A DNA stretch of 64,000 nucleotides from Jidongwangia harbinensis (GCF_020216025.1 NZ_JAIWNC010000001.1:248001-312000), one strand, 5' to 3'. Positions 7,098 through 15,936 are shown, numbered from the stretch's first letter. Notes: a model not told the origin generated them from the sequence alone. A program made the numbers and translations.

Positions 7098-7772
7098 ATG
7101 CGCGAACGGCCGGCCCGGCACGGCTACGGCCCCGTCCTGACGCTGATCGTCTCGACGTACGTGCTGTCCCTGGTGCCCGGCGGCCGTTGGCTGCCGACGG
7201 TGCTGCTGGTCGTGCAGGCCGGCACGGTGTGGCTGGCGCTGCGGGTGTCCCGGGCCCGCCGGTCGGTCCGGCTCGCCTCCGTCGCCGTGTTCGCACTGGC
7301 GCTGGTGGCGGCCGCGTTCGCCTGGTTCGCTCCCGGCCGCCCGCTCACCGGCCTGACCTTCCTGGCCGCCGGCGCGCTCTATCTGGTGGCGCCGATCTCG
7401 ATCGTCCGCGACATCGGCGTCCACCGCCGGGTGGACCGGGAGACGATGCTCGGCGCCCTGGCCGCCTATCTGCTCATCGGCATGGCGTTCGGCTTCGCGT
7501 ACGCCTGCGTCGCGGCCCTGCAACCGGGCCCGCTGTTCGGCGACGCGGGCGACCCCGCCCTCCCCCAGGCGCTGTTCTTCAGCTTCGTCACGCTCACCAC
7601 GACCGGCTACGGCGATCTGGTGCCGGCGACCAACCCGGCGCAGAGCATCGCCGTGCTGGAGGCGTTGCTCGGCACGCTGTTCCTGGTCACCGCGGTGTCC
7701 AAGGTGGTGGAGAACTGGCGGCCCCGGGGCTGGCGCGACACCGGCGCGGAGCCCGGCGACACCGGCCGGTGA
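7098..7772 (+). CDS. Two-pore-helix potassium channel family protein
   Basis: 224 residues with an N-terminal set of four hydrophobic segments, then a pore module: a span at about 115-133, pore helix QALFFSFVTLT, selectivity filter TTTGYGDLVP, and last span AVLEALLGTLFLVTAVSKVV. The filter TGYGD fits a K+ channel (Ion_trans_2 type). No regulatory RCK domain is attached. Third gene of the ppk2 unit, 13 bp after the small protein. It probably adjusts membrane potential or K+ content under the stress that induces the island. Confidence 0.88.
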   Translation: MRERPARHGYGPVLTLIVSTYVLSLVPGGRWLPTVLLVVQAGTVWLALRVSRARRSVRLASVAVFALALVAAAFAWFAPGRPLTGLTFLAAGALYLVAPISIVRDIGVHRRVDRETMLGALAAYLLIGMAFGFAYACVAALQPGPLFGDAGDPALPQALFFSFVTLTTTGYGDLVPATNPAQSIAVLEALLGTLFLVTAVSKVVENWRPRGWRDTGAEPGDTGR

Positions 7773-7779
7773 TCCCGGC

Positions 7780-9738
7780 TCACCGGCCGGCCCGGCCGCC
7801 GAACCGTTCCAGCCACCGCACCAGCTGGCGGTGCACGGCGTCCGCACCGGCCAGCTCCGCGTCCACCGGCCACGCCGACGGATGGACCAGCAGCGGGCGG
7901 TCCTGCCAGCCGCCGAGGCCACCGTGGCAGCCGATCAGTTCCTCGAACGCCGCGACCTCCTGGGTCACCGGGTCGTAGACGCTGTTGACCACGATGTCGC
8001 CGGTGTGCCGGAGTTCGTCGTGACGGCGCAGGTCGGCGGCGGCCGCCGGGCCGTACCCGGCCAGCGGGTCCTGTCCCTCGATCCGGTCGTCGCGCAGGTG
8101 GCGGCAGCCCGCCCGGCCCAGCACCACCGGCCCGAGCCGGCGCGACCGGACCATCACCCAGCCGATGCCGGGGTGTTCGACCAGGCCGGGCAGCAGGAGG
8201 GGGTGCCGCTGCTCGATCTCCTCCATGCTCGCCCGCCCCGGGACCCGGGTCAGGTAGACCAGCGCGAGGTTTCCCGACGCGGCCACCACGATCTCCGCTC
8301 CCGGCGCGGCCGGCGCCTCGGACCCGGAACCGCGCCGCAGCTCGTTGGTCAGGACCCGGACCCGTCCGGCGTGCTCGTCCTGCCCGCCGGCCGCGGCCGA
8401 GGTGCCGGCCGCCGGGGCGAGCCGCTGCACCACGTCGTCCAGCGTGACACCGTAGCGCTGGGCGAACGTCGCGCCCTGGCTCTGCCCGTGGTCGGAAACC
8501 ACGACGAACCGGTACGGGCGGGGCGCCGCCGCCACCACCGCCTCGAGCGTGGCGAGCACGTCGTCGATGCCTTCGAGGGCGGCCAGTGCCTCCGGACGGG
8601 TCGGGCCGGCGTGGTGCGCGATCTCGTCGTAGTCGACGAAGTCGCAGTAGATCACCGGGGCGCCGCGCATCACGTGCTCGGCGACGATCGAGAGGTTCAG
8701 GTGGCGCAGCAGCACGTTGGTCAGCCCGCGCAGCAGCACGTACGAGGCGGTCCGGGCGGTGCGCGGCCGCACCCGCCGGAGCCGTTGCCGCCGGGCCTGG
8801 TGCAGCTCCTTGACGATCTCCGCGGCGGTGAGGAACAACGACCGGGTGAGGCCGAACGGGTCGAGCAGGTAGGTGGCGACGTACCGGGCCGGTCCCCGTC
8901 CCCCGACCGTGCTCATGGTCAGCACGCTGGTGGGTGCGTCGCCGGAGAAGACGTTGCTGACGCTGACGCCGCCGTCGGCCAGCAGCCCGCGCCCGTCGGA
9001 GAGCCGGGACTCGACCAGCGCGCTGTCGCGGGGCCGGTTGGTCACCACGAGCCGGCCGGATTCCTTTTCGTACCAACGGAAGGCGGGCACCCCGGCGCTC
9101 GCGCCGTGCAGCAGGCCGGCCTGGCTGGCCGGGGTGGTGGCGGGCAGCTGCGCGTGCCACTCCACCAGGGTGTGGCTGCCCGAGCCCAGCCACCGCGCCA
9201 GCGTCGGCATCGTGCCGGCGGCCAGCGCCCACCTCGCCAGCGGCGCCGACAACCCGTCGATCTGGACGACCACCACACCCGGGACGTCGCTGGTCGCCGC
9301 GGTACGGCGGACCCGGCGGTTGACCCGCAGCAGATGCCGGACGACCATACCGCCCTGGCCCGCGGTGACCACCCAGAGTCCGGCGCTGACCAGGCCGGCG
9401 TACATCCACGAGGCCCAGAAGGCGGTCCAGAAGCCGGCCACCTGCAGGCCCGGGGTGATCGACAGGGCGAGGTAGAAGAGCACCGCCTGGCCCAGCAGCC
9501 AGCCGCCGAACACCCCGGCCCAGCCGGCATGGGTGAGCAGCACCGCGGCGGCGGGGCGCAGGACCGCGCCGAGCAGGCCCAGGACCGCCGCGGCGAGCAG
9601 GACCGCCCCGCCGGTGACCGCCGCGATCCCGGGCACCACCGCGACCGTGACGGCCAGCGCCACCCAGCACAGCAGGACCACGCTCAGCACCGCGGAGACC
9701 GGTGCCCTGCGCGGCGGCACCGCCCGGTCCGTGGTCAC
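7780..9738 (-). CDS. Membrane-anchored alkaline phosphatase superfamily protein
   Basis: 652 residues. Four hydrophobic spans fill residues about 15-130, followed by a large phosphodiesterase/phosphatase domain: VVVVQIDGLSAPLARWALAAG (metal Asp), TPASQAGLLHG (nucleophile region), VDYDEIAHHAGP and VVSDHGQSQGATF (metal Asp/His). This is the nucleotide pyrophosphatase/phosphodiesterase arrangement. GTG start at 9738 overlaps the antiporter stop (GTGA), so it is the second gene of an operon. Probably hydrolyses a phosphorylated lipid or nucleotide at the membrane surface; substrate unknown. Confidence 0.85.
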   Translation of the reverse strand: MTTDRAVPPRRAPVSAVLSVVLLCWVALAVTVAVVPGIAAVTGGAVLLAAAVLGLLGAVLRPAAAVLLTHAGWAGVFGGWLLGQAVLFYLALSITPGLQVAGFWTAFWASWMYAGLVSAGLWVVTAGQGGMVVRHLLRVNRRVRRTAATSDVPGVVVVQIDGLSAPLARWALAAGTMPTLARWLGSGSHTLVEWHAQLPATTPASQAGLLHGASAGVPAFRWYEKESGRLVVTNRPRDSALVESRLSDGRGLLADGGVSVSNVFSGDAPTSVLTMSTVGGRGPARYVATYLLDPFGLTRSLFLTAAEIVKELHQARRQRLRRVRPRTARTASYVLLRGLTNVLLRHLNLSIVAEHVMRGAPVIYCDFVDYDEIAHHAGPTRPEALAALEGIDDVLATLEAVVAAAPRPYRFVVVSDHGQSQGATFAQRYGVTLDDVVQRLAPAAGTSAAAGGQDEHAGRVRVLTNELRRGSGSEAPAAPGAEIVVAASGNLALVYLTRVPGRASMEEIEQRHPLLLPGLVEHPGIGWVMVRSRRLGPVVLGRAGCRHLRDDRIEGQDPLAGYGPAAAADLRRHDELRHTGDIVVNSVYDPVTQEVAAFEELIGCHGGLGGWQDRPLLVHPSAWPVDAELAGADAVHRQLVRWLERFGGRAGR

Positions 9739-11006
9739 GGCGCTTCGCCGCCCGTCGCGGCGGGTGCGGTCGCGCCGGGCCGCCGCAGTCGTGCGGCGGC
9801 GGCCGGTCCGGGGACGGCCGGGGCGCCGGACGGGTGGCTGCGCGCACCGTACCGGGCGGCCCAGGGACCCGCACTCACGCCGTGCGCCACCACGCTGAGC
9901 AGCACGGTCAACACGATGGCGGCGACCGCCGGGCCGGCCCGCTCGCCCAGGTGCTCCACCGCCAGCAGCGCGAACACCACGGAGGCGAGCCCGCGCGGGC
10001 CGAACCAGCCGACGAACAGCACGGTGCGGCCGCCGAGGCGGGCACCGATCAGGCTCAGGGCGACCGGGATCATCCGTACGGCGGTCAGGCTCAGCACGGC
10101 GTACAGCAGCAGCGCGACGTCGAGCTGTCCGTACAGCAGCGGCACCGCGAACGCGCCGAACAGCAGCCAGACCAGCAGGGACGCGAGGCCCGCCGTCTCC
10201 TCGACGTAGAACACCTCCCGCGGCCCGCCCCGCCCGGCCACGTGCCCGAAGGCGATGCCGCCGGCGAAGGCGGCGACGAACCCGTTGCCGTGCCCGGCCA
10301 CGGCCACCAGGTACGCGCTGAGCGCCAGCGCCAGCACCGCGGGACCGGCGAAGCTGTCGTCGGTCCAGCCGCGCCGGCCGGCCGCCCGCAACAGCCATCC
10401 GCCCGTGCCGCCGACGGCCGCACCGATCAGTGCGCCGCCGAGAAGTTGCAGGGCGGCGGCGACGGCGTTCGGGCCACCGTGCCCGGTCGTCGTCGCGGCG
10501 CCGGCCAGGGCGAGCAGCACGACCGGGGTGACGATGCCGTCGTTCAGCCCGCTCTCCACGTTGAGGATGCGCCGGATCCGGGCCGGCACCGCCGGATGGG
10601 TGATCACGACGGCGCCCAGCGCGGCGTCGGTGGGCGCGAGCGCGGCCCCGATGAGCAGCGCGTACCAGGGCGCCGGGGCGTCCAGGACCGCCCAGGCCGC
10701 GGTCGCCCCGAACAGCACGGTCATCGGCAGGGCCAGGCCGAGGAGCCGGCCGAACAGCCCGGCGTCGCCGCGCAGCTCGCGCAGTCCCACGCGGGAGGCG
10801 TCGGAGAACAGCACCCAGGCCAGCGTCACCTCGGTGAGCACGGCGATCCCGGCGGTCCCGGCGTCGGTGTCAGAGGCGCCCGCGAGCAGCACGCCGATGC
10901 CGACGAAGACCATCGGTGCGGTCAGGTCGGCGCGTTCCAGCTTCGCCGAGAACGCCCCCCAGGCGAACACGACGGCCGCGATCACTGCCAGGGCGCCCGA
11001 GGTCAC
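9735..11006 (-). CDS. Cation:proton antiporter (CPA1 type)
   Basis: 423 residues, about twelve spans. Family motifs are APTDAALGAVVITHPAVP (ion-site Asp), ILNVESGLNDGIVTPVVLL, GNGFVAAFAGGIAFG and GWFGPRGLASVVFA. These are typical of Na+(K+)/H+ antiporters. GTG start at 11006 is preceded by GGATGAGGC, which serves as its RBS and is itself a dyad half-site. It leads an operon with the membrane phosphatase, with dyad 11041 only 34 bp upstream. Likely role: pH and ion homeostasis, together with the K+ channel gene that converges on this operon at 7.8 kb. Confidence 0.92.
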   Translation of the reverse strand: MTSGALAVIAAVVFAWGAFSAKLERADLTAPMVFVGIGVLLAGASDTDAGTAGIAVLTEVTLAWVLFSDASRVGLRELRGDAGLFGRLLGLALPMTVLFGATAAWAVLDAPAPWYALLIGAALAPTDAALGAVVITHPAVPARIRRILNVESGLNDGIVTPVVLLALAGAATTTGHGGPNAVAAALQLLGGALIGAAVGGTGGWLLRAAGRRGWTDDSFAGPAVLALALSAYLVAVAGHGNGFVAAFAGGIAFGHVAGRGGPREVFYVEETAGLASLLVWLLFGAFAVPLLYGQLDVALLLYAVLSLTAVRMIPVALSLIGARLGGRTVLFVGWFGPRGLASVVFALLAVEHLGERAGPAVAAIVLTVLLSVVAHGVSAGPWAARYGARSHPSGAPAVPGPAAAARLRRPGATAPAATGGEAP

Positions 11007-11040
11007 GCCTCATCCAAACGCGCGGTGCGGTCCCCCGGGA

Positions 11041-11057
11041 TCGTCCGCGGCGAGTGA
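11041..11057. promoter_or_regulatory. Island dyad site 8 (TCGTCCGCGGCGAGTGA)
   Basis: TCGTCC-N5-GAGTGA, 34 bp upstream of the leftward antiporter start at 11006. Confidence 0.6.
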
Positions 11058-11114
11058 CGGCAGGGAGCGGCCGGAACCGCGTCGGACCGCCGCCGCGCCG
11101 CCCGCCCGCGTCGT

Positions 11115-11131
11115 TCACTCCCACCGGATGA
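11115..11131. promoter_or_regulatory. Island dyad site 9 (TCACTCCCACCGGATGA)
   Basis: TCACTC-N5-GGATGA, 72 bp upstream of the rightward gene at 11204. Nearly the same 17-mer as site 3. Confidence 0.75.
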
Positions 11132-11203
11132 GGCGTCCCGGTCACCGCCCGAGGACGCTCGTCTCGGAGCGGCCGCCGTGCCGCAGGGACGAGGAGGGAC
11201 GCC

Positions 11204-11689
11204 ATGACGGCGATGTACCAGTCCGCCACTCCCCCGCCGCGGGCCGTTGTCAACGCGGGCCGGCTGTGGGCCGGTGGCATGGCGACCGGAGCGGTGGCGG
11301 CGCTGATCGCGATCGTCGGGATCCTGGTGGGCCGCGGCCTGTTCGGCGTCGCCGTGCTGGCACCGAAGGGCGCCGGGGTGTGGGGCGACGCCCGCACCGG
11401 GTGGTACGCCCTCGGCGCCGCGATGCTCAGCCTGGTGGCCACCGGACTGATCCACCTGCTCCTGCTGTTCACGCCCCGGCCGATGCTCTTCTTCGGCTGG
11501 GTGATGACGCTGGCGACGGTGACGGCCATGCTGGCGCCGTTCGTCACGGAGGAGAACCTGGGCTCCCGGTTCTTCACCGCCGGCCTCAACTTCCTGCTCG
11601 GCGTGGCCATCGGGTCCCTGGTCGCCGGCTCCGCGCATGCGGCCATGCGGCCCGCACCGGTCGGCCCGACGCCACGGCCCTACCGCTGA
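11204..11689 (+). CDS. DUF6069 family four-span membrane protein
   Basis: 161 residues with four hydrophobic segments (about 23-45, 67-89, 95-112, 125-145) and a short proline-rich tail. The N-terminal GRLWAGGMATGAVAALIAIVGILV and the W-x-x-x-T-A-M-L-A-P-F pattern fit DUF6069, a family of unknown function common in actinobacteria. RBS GAGGAGGGACGCC precedes the ATG. It leads a rightward unit with two further membrane-protein genes at 11735 and 13204. Confidence 0.8.
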   Translation: MTAMYQSATPPPRAVVNAGRLWAGGMATGAVAALIAIVGILVGRGLFGVAVLAPKGAGVWGDARTGWYALGAAMLSLVATGLIHLLLLFTPRPMLFFGWVMTLATVTAMLAPFVTEENLGSRFFTAGLNFLLGVAIGSLVAGSAHAAMRPAPVGPTPRPYR

Positions 11690-11734
11690 CACCGCTGCCC
11701 CGGTCGGCCGGGCGAACACGGAACGGATGACGCC

Positions 11735-13192
11735 ATGACGGCCAGTGAACGGGTTCCCACGGACACCGCGCAGCCGACCGGCGAGGACCCGCCGCGCACC
11801 CGGCCCGACGAAGACACCGGGGTCGGCGCCGACGAACTGGCGCGGCTGCGCGCCGAGGTGTCGGACCTGCACGCCCGCCTCGACACCCGCGCGCGTCGCG
11901 CCTCCGCCCTCGCCGCCGGACGCCGGGCCACCGCCGCCGTGCTCGTGGTCCTCACCGCGTTCGCGCTGGTGACCAGCGTGGTCGGCGTGTGGGCGGCCAC
12001 CACCGTGCTCAACACCGACCGGTGGGTCAGCACCGTGGCGCCGTTGCCGCGGAACCCGCAGATCGCCGCGGCGGTCGCCGAGTACACCACGACCCAGGTG
12101 TTCCAGGCCGTCGACGTCGAACAACGGCTGCGGTCGGTGCTGCCCGCCCAGGCGGGCTTCATCGCCGGGCCGGTGTCCGGCCAGCTGCGCGGCGTGGTCC
12201 GCTCGACGGTCACCGACGTCCTGCAGAGCGACCGCTTCGCGCGCATCTGGGCGGAGCTGAACCGCCGCGCCCATCAGCGCGCGCTGGCCATCCTCAACGG
12301 CGAGAGCACCGTCGTGATCGGACGGGAGAACCGCGTCGAGATCGACCTGCTGCCGCTGATCAACCAGGTGCTGCGGGAACTCAGCACGCAGCTGCCGACC
12401 CTGTTCGGCCGGCAGATCGCCCTGCCCGACCTCAGCTCCGGCGCCATCCCCGACAACCTGCGGCTCCGGGTGCAGGACGCGCTCGGGGTGACGCTGCCGG
12501 AGAACTTCGCCCGCTTCACCGTCTACGACTCCGGGCAACTGTGGACCGCTCAGCAGGCGGTGGCCGCCGCCAAGCGGAACCTCGTGCTGGCCGTGATCGG
12601 TGCCGTCGTCCTGCTGGTGCTCGCGCTCGTCGTCTCCCCGCGGCGCCGGCGCTCGTTGCTGCAGCTCGGCCTGTGGCTGGTGGTCGCGGCCGTGGCGGTC
12701 ACCGTGGTGCTGCGCGCCGTCCGCAACCAGCTGCTGCTCCAGGTGCCGGACGGTGTGTACCGCGAGGGGGTGGCCGAGACGCTGACCATCGTCTTCGCGC
12801 TGCTGCGTACCCGTGGGGTGCAGATCATCGTCATCGGCGTCGTGCTGGCGTCCGTGATGTACCTGATCGGACCCGGCCGGGGACCGACCCGGCTGCGCCG
12901 CGGGCTGGCCGCCGGGCTGCGCGCGATGGCGCGCGGGGTACGCACCGGCGCCCGGGTGGCCGCGGCGCAGGGGCCCGGCTGGGCCGCCCGCCACCTGGAC
13001 GCGCTGCGGGTGGGCGGTGTGGTCGTCGCCGCCGTGCTGGCGTTGCTGCTCTCCTCCTGGGCGTCGCTGCTGCTGATCGTGCTGACGCTCGCCGCCTTCG
13101 AGGTCACCGTCACGGTGGCGGCGCGGTCGGACCGGGCCCGCTCCCGGACGCCGGCACCGGTCCCCGGCATCGGCCCGGCCGGCGCCCACTGA
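11735..13192 (+). CDS. Large conserved membrane protein of unknown function
   Basis: 485 residues. Order: charged N-terminus with a short coiled coil (DELARLRAEVSDLHARLDTRA), a span at about 70-92, a roughly 200-residue extracytoplasmic domain containing VLNTDRWVSTVAPLPRNPQIAAAVAEY, then three or four spans with a basic loop (VSPRRRRS), an amphipathic basic stretch, and a last span near 430-460. Similar proteins occur widely in actinobacteria without assigned function. Start ATG follows the DUF6069 gene by 45 bp. Possibly an envelope-stress or surface-sensing protein; this is a guess from topology only. Confidence 0.75.
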   Translation: MTASERVPTDTAQPTGEDPPRTRPDEDTGVGADELARLRAEVSDLHARLDTRARRASALAAGRRATAAVLVVLTAFALVTSVVGVWAATTVLNTDRWVSTVAPLPRNPQIAAAVAEYTTTQVFQAVDVEQRLRSVLPAQAGFIAGPVSGQLRGVVRSTVTDVLQSDRFARIWAELNRRAHQRALAILNGESTVVIGRENRVEIDLLPLINQVLRELSTQLPTLFGRQIALPDLSSGAIPDNLRLRVQDALGVTLPENFARFTVYDSGQLWTAQQAVAAAKRNLVLAVIGAVVLLVLALVVSPRRRRSLLQLGLWLVVAAVAVTVVLRAVRNQLLLQVPDGVYREGVAETLTIVFALLRTRGVQIIVIGVVLASVMYLIGPGRGPTRLRRGLAAGLRAMARGVRTGARVAAAQGPGWAARHLDALRVGGVVVAAVLALLLSSWASLLLIVLTLAAFEVTVTVAARSDRARSRTPAPVPGIGPAGAH

Positions 13193-13203
13193 CGGGCCAC
13201 GTC

Positions 13204-13722
13204 GTGCCCACCCTGCCCACCAGATCGTCCCGGGAACCGCGGCGGGCGCGATCGGCGCACGAGGTACGCGAGGCCACGGCGGCGGGCATCTACGGCATCA
13301 TCGTGAACGCCGCGGTGCTGGCCACCTCGCACGCGCGGACCGCGACCGCCACCGCCGTCACCGTGCTGGCCACGCTCGCCACGTACTGGGCCGCCGAGCG
13401 GTACGCCCGCATCCTCGCCGAGCGCATCCACGAGGGCCGCCGCCCGCGGTGGGACACGGTGCGCACCCAACTGACCAGCGGCTGGGAGATGATCACCGCT
13501 TCGCTGCTCCCGCTCGGTGTCCTGCTCGCCGTCCGGCTGACCGGCGCGGCCCTGCGTACGGCGATAATCGCGGCACTGGTGTGCAGCACCGTCCTGCTCT
13601 GCATGGCCGGCTGGCGGGTCGGCCGGCACGGGCGGCTGTCGGGGCCGGAACAGGTGGTGTCGGCCGCGGTGGCGGGTCTCTTCGGGGTCGCCATGATCGT
13701 GTTGAAAGCGTTGTTGCACTGA
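13204..13722 (+). CDS. Small predicted membrane protein
   Basis: 172 residues, four hydrophobic segments (about 27-45, 47-61, 88-120, 147-170). A polar N-terminus with REATAAGIYGIIVNAAVLA precedes the first span. Start GTG at 13204, 11 bp after the stop of the large membrane protein; the RBS is weak (GACGGGCC). The open frame extends far upstream only as a shadow of the previous gene. No family recognised; operon position suggests it works with the preceding membrane proteins. Confidence 0.65.
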   Translation: MPTLPTRSSREPRRARSAHEVREATAAGIYGIIVNAAVLATSHARTATATAVTVLATLATYWAAERYARILAERIHEGRRPRWDTVRTQLTSGWEMITASLLPLGVLLAVRLTGAALRTAIIAALVCSTVLLCMAGWRVGRHGRLSGPEQVVSAAVAGLFGVAMIVLKALLH

Positions 13723-13735
13723 GTCGCCGGGCAGG

Positions 13736-13752
13736 TCATCCCGGTGGGATGA
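13736..13752. promoter_or_regulatory. Island dyad site 10, perfect (TCATCCCGGTGGGATGA)
   Basis: The best copy: TCATCC-N5-GGATGA with exact dyad symmetry, followed by GG, 36 bp upstream of the ATG at 13789. Confidence 0.85.
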
Positions 13753-13788
13753 GGTGTCCGGCGGCGCGTCACACCACCGTGGTGCCAC

Positions 13789-14268
13789 ATGGAGAGCCGG
13801 CTCAGTATCCGCGGAAATGCTCTGGCGCCCGTCCTTCTGATGTTCCCGCTCGGCCTGTTGACCGTGGCGGTCCTGCTGGACGTGTTCCAGGTGCTCGGCG
13901 GTCCGCGGTTCGTCGGGACGCTCGCCTACTGCACGCTGGCGGCCGGCCTGGTGGGAGGAACCATGACCGCGCTGGCGGTACGGATCGACGAGGCGGTCGT
14001 GGCGTACCGGGCCGACGACCGGCCGGTGGCCCGGCGCTTCCTGCTCGACGGCGCGGTGCTGCTGCTCGTCGCGGTGCTCCTGCTGCTGCGGATGCGCACA
14101 CCGGAACGCACCGTCGGGCCCGGACTGCTGCTGGTCGAGATGGTGGGACTGGCCATGGCGGCGGCCGGCGTCCTGACCGGCGCCGCGCTGCCGCGCGGCG
14201 GACGGGTGCGGGCCGGCACCGAGACCGTGCGGCTGGGACAGATCCTGGACGGCCCGGCACCGCACTGA
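13789..14268 (+). CDS. DUF2231 domain membrane protein
   Basis: 159 residues. NALAPVLLMFPLGLLTVAVLLDVFQVLGG matches the start of DUF2231, whose members have a conserved hydrophobic phase with F-P-x-G-L and L-D motifs. Four spans (about 12-32, 43-60, 85-102, 112-130) and a short hydrophilic tail. Function unknown; the family is often found next to redox or stress proteins. ATG at 13789 has no strong Shine-Dalgarno, and the dyad is very close, so a short or absent leader is possible. Confidence 0.8.
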   Translation: MESRLSIRGNALAPVLLMFPLGLLTVAVLLDVFQVLGGPRFVGTLAYCTLAAGLVGGTMTALAVRIDEAVVAYRADDRPVARRFLLDGAVLLLVAVLLLLRMRTPERTVGPGLLLVEMVGLAMAAAGVLTGAALPRGGRVRAGTETVRLGQILDGPAPH

Positions 14269-14305
14269 CGTATCCAGAAGTTCACGAGCGGAAGAGGTGG
14301 ATCCG

Positions 14306-14548
14306 ATGAGGGACAACCGCAAGATCGCCCAGCAGCGTCTCGTCACCGCGCTCGACGTGCTGCGCGGACGCCGACCCAAGTTCGACTACGGCCTGCTGCT
14401 GGTGATGCCGTTTCTCGCCGCGGCGGGCGGAGTCCTGATCTCCCTGGCCATCGACAACGCGGTCGAGCGGCGCCGGGCGAACGGCGCGGCCGTGCCGGAT
14501 TCATCCGGCACGGATGGAGCATCCGCAAAGGTGCGGGCCGAAGCTTGA
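14306..14548 (+). CDS. Small single-span protein
   Basis: 80 residues: basic N-terminus (MRDNRKIAQQRLVTALDVLRGRRPKFDYG), one span at about 31-50 and a polar tail rich in alanine and serine. ATG at 14306 was preferred over the GTG nine bases earlier because AGAGG then lies 8 nt upstream. It sits 37 bp after the DUF2231 gene and 30 bp before the DUF1269 gene, so the three form one unit. No family recognised. Confidence 0.65.
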   Translation: MRDNRKIAQQRLVTALDVLRGRRPKFDYGLLLVMPFLAAAGGVLISLAIDNAVERRRANGAAVPDSSGTDGASAKVRAEA

Positions 14549-14578
14549 CGGCACCGCCGAATCGAACGGGAGTAGGCC

Positions 14579-15067
14579 ATGACGACCTTCACGGTGTGGA
14601 AGTTCGAGGACCCGGACGGCGCCGACCGCGCCGTCGCCGTGCTGAAGGATGCCGCGGCGGAGCGGCTGGTCCGCATCGACGACCACGCGGTGGTCCGCTG
14701 GCCGGTCGACGCGCCTCAGCCCACCGTCGAGCACGGGCACGAAGAGACCCGGCACGGCGCCGCCTGGGGGGCGCTCTGGGGTCTGGTGATCGGCACGCTG
14801 TTCCTGGTGCCGCTGGTCGGCGGTGCCGCCGGCGCGGCCATCGGTGCGATCAGCAAGGCGACCGAGGACGCCGGCATCACCTCGGAGCAGCTCGAGCGGA
14901 TCCGTACCGAGGTCACCCGGGGCACCTCGGCGCTGTTCCTGGTGACCGAGGCGGGCGACCTGGACCGGCTCGGCGAACGGTTCCACGGTGACAACAGCAC
15001 CCTGATCGCGACGAACCTCACGGACGAGGAACGGGACGTCCTGTACGAGACGTTCGGCGGTCGGTGA
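14579..15067 (+). CDS. DUF1269 family protein (second copy)
   Basis: 162 residues. TVWKFEDPDGADRAVAVLKDAAAERLV, then HGAAWGALWGLVIGTLFLVPLVGGAAGAAIGAI (glycine hairpin, about 60-92), then GTSALFLVTEAGDLDRLGERF. Same layout as 776-1315, including the GTSALFLV motif, so the two are paralogs. It is last in the unit begun at 13789. Its last 50 bp overlap the 3' end of the convergent BrkB gene, unusual for such long genes; both reading frames look genuine in the overlap. Confidence 0.88.
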   Translation: MTTFTVWKFEDPDGADRAVAVLKDAAAERLVRIDDHAVVRWPVDAPQPTVEHGHEETRHGAAWGALWGLVIGTLFLVPLVGGAAGAAIGAISKATEDAGITSEQLERIRTEVTRGTSALFLVTEAGDLDRLGERFHGDNSTLIATNLTDEERDVLYETFGGR

Positions 15068-15932
15068 GCGCGCCCGCGAGGCCGGCCTCGCGGGCTATCA
15101 CCTGTCCCAGGACCGCGGTCATCAGCAGGCAGAACGCCAGCACGTACAGCCAGCCGATGTAGGTGAACGCCAGGCCGATGGTGCCGTAGCGGTCGTAGCT
15201 GTTCTGCAGCGCGCGGGGCAGATAGACCGCACCGGCCGGGCGTACCGCCAGCATGACCAGGGCGAAGGCCAGCCCGCCCGGGACCAGCATGCGGATCGGC
15301 ACGGCGCGGCTGAGCAGCAGGAGCGGCAGGAGTACGGCCACCGCGCAGTCGGCGATCACCAGCAGCGCCCCGGACCACAGATGCGGGCGGGGCAGCTCGG
15401 CGGTGAGCCAGCCGGACAGCCGCGTGCCGACCAGCAGCGCCGCCACCACCAGGACGGCGAGCAGCCAGCGCCAGGCGGCCCGCGGACCGGACGGCAGCCG
15501 GGGCACCTCCCACACGGTCCCGTAGGCGCGGGCGAGGGCACGCGCGAGCCCGGTGGACGACAGCAACACCACCAGCACGCCCGCCACCCCGAAGGTGCTC
15601 AGCCCGCGGTCGGTCAGCGCGTCGGCGATCAGGTGCCGGGACGAGTCCGGCAGTCGCGCCGCGGAGGCGAACCGGGCGACCTGGTCGGCGCCGAAGATCG
15701 CGCCGACCAGGATGAGGATCGGGAACAGGGACGTGAAGGCCTGCGCGGCCAGCGTCATCGCACGGTCGAAGATCTGTACCCGGACCAGTCCGGACGCGGT
15801 CCGGATCAGAATCCGGCCGATCGCCCGGTTCGCGATCCAGTCGATCCGGGTGCGCACCCCGTGGGGCAGCGCCGCCAGCAGCCGGGCCGCCGCCCGTGGG
15901 TCCCCGCCGCCCGGTCCGGGCCGGGTGGTCAC
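15018..15932 (-). CDS. YihY/BrkB family inner-membrane protein
   Basis: 304 residues. Family marks: DRAMTLAAQAFTSLFPILILVGAIFG near 60, then LVVLLSSTGLARALARAYGTVWEVPR, and six spans, the last GTIGLAFTYIGWLYVLAFCLLMTAVLGQVIA. Once called ribonuclease BN, the family is now regarded as a membrane transporter-like family of unknown substrate. It is the last gene of a leftward unit (start 5 bp after the AI-2E-type gene stop) led by the DUF2550-like gene at 18070. Its 3' end overlaps the DUF1269 gene and contains a 24-bp palindrome. Confidence 0.9.
   Translation of the reverse strand: MTTRPGPGGGDPRAAARLLAALPHGVRTRIDWIANRAIGRILIRTASGLVRVQIFDRAMTLAAQAFTSLFPILILVGAIFGADQVARFASAARLPDSSRHLIADALTDRGLSTFGVAGVLVVLLSSTGLARALARAYGTVWEVPRLPSGPRAAWRWLLAVLVVAALLVGTRLSGWLTAELPRPHLWSGALLVIADCAVAVLLPLLLLSRAVPIRMLVPGGLAFALVMLAVRPAGAVYLPRALQNSYDRYGTIGLAFTYIGWLYVLAFCLLMTAVLGQVIAREAGLAGALTDRRTSRTGRPVPRP
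15072..15095. repeat. Perfect 24-bp palindrome inside a 3' coding end
   Basis: Arms GCCCGCGAGGCC and GGCCTCGCGGGC with no spacer, within the last codons of the BrkB gene and 5 bp beyond the stop of the convergent DUF1269 gene. It is well placed to be a terminator for the rightward unit. Confidence 0.65.
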
Positions 15933-15936
15933 CGGA

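Noticed and set aside
7831..10209. 792-codon plus-strand frame over the alkaline phosphatase gene
   Set aside because: Antisense shadow; the minus-strand protein has catalytic motifs and correct operon overlap.
11010..11015. TCATCC next to the antiporter start as another dyad
   Set aside because: Only one half-site is present; on the minus strand it serves as the ribosome site (GGATGAGG). The real dyad is at 11041.
11003..13189. 728-codon minus-strand frame over the DUF6069 and large membrane-protein genes
   Set aside because: Composition typical of a shadow frame (R, G, H, Q, no hydrophobic spans); no RBS.
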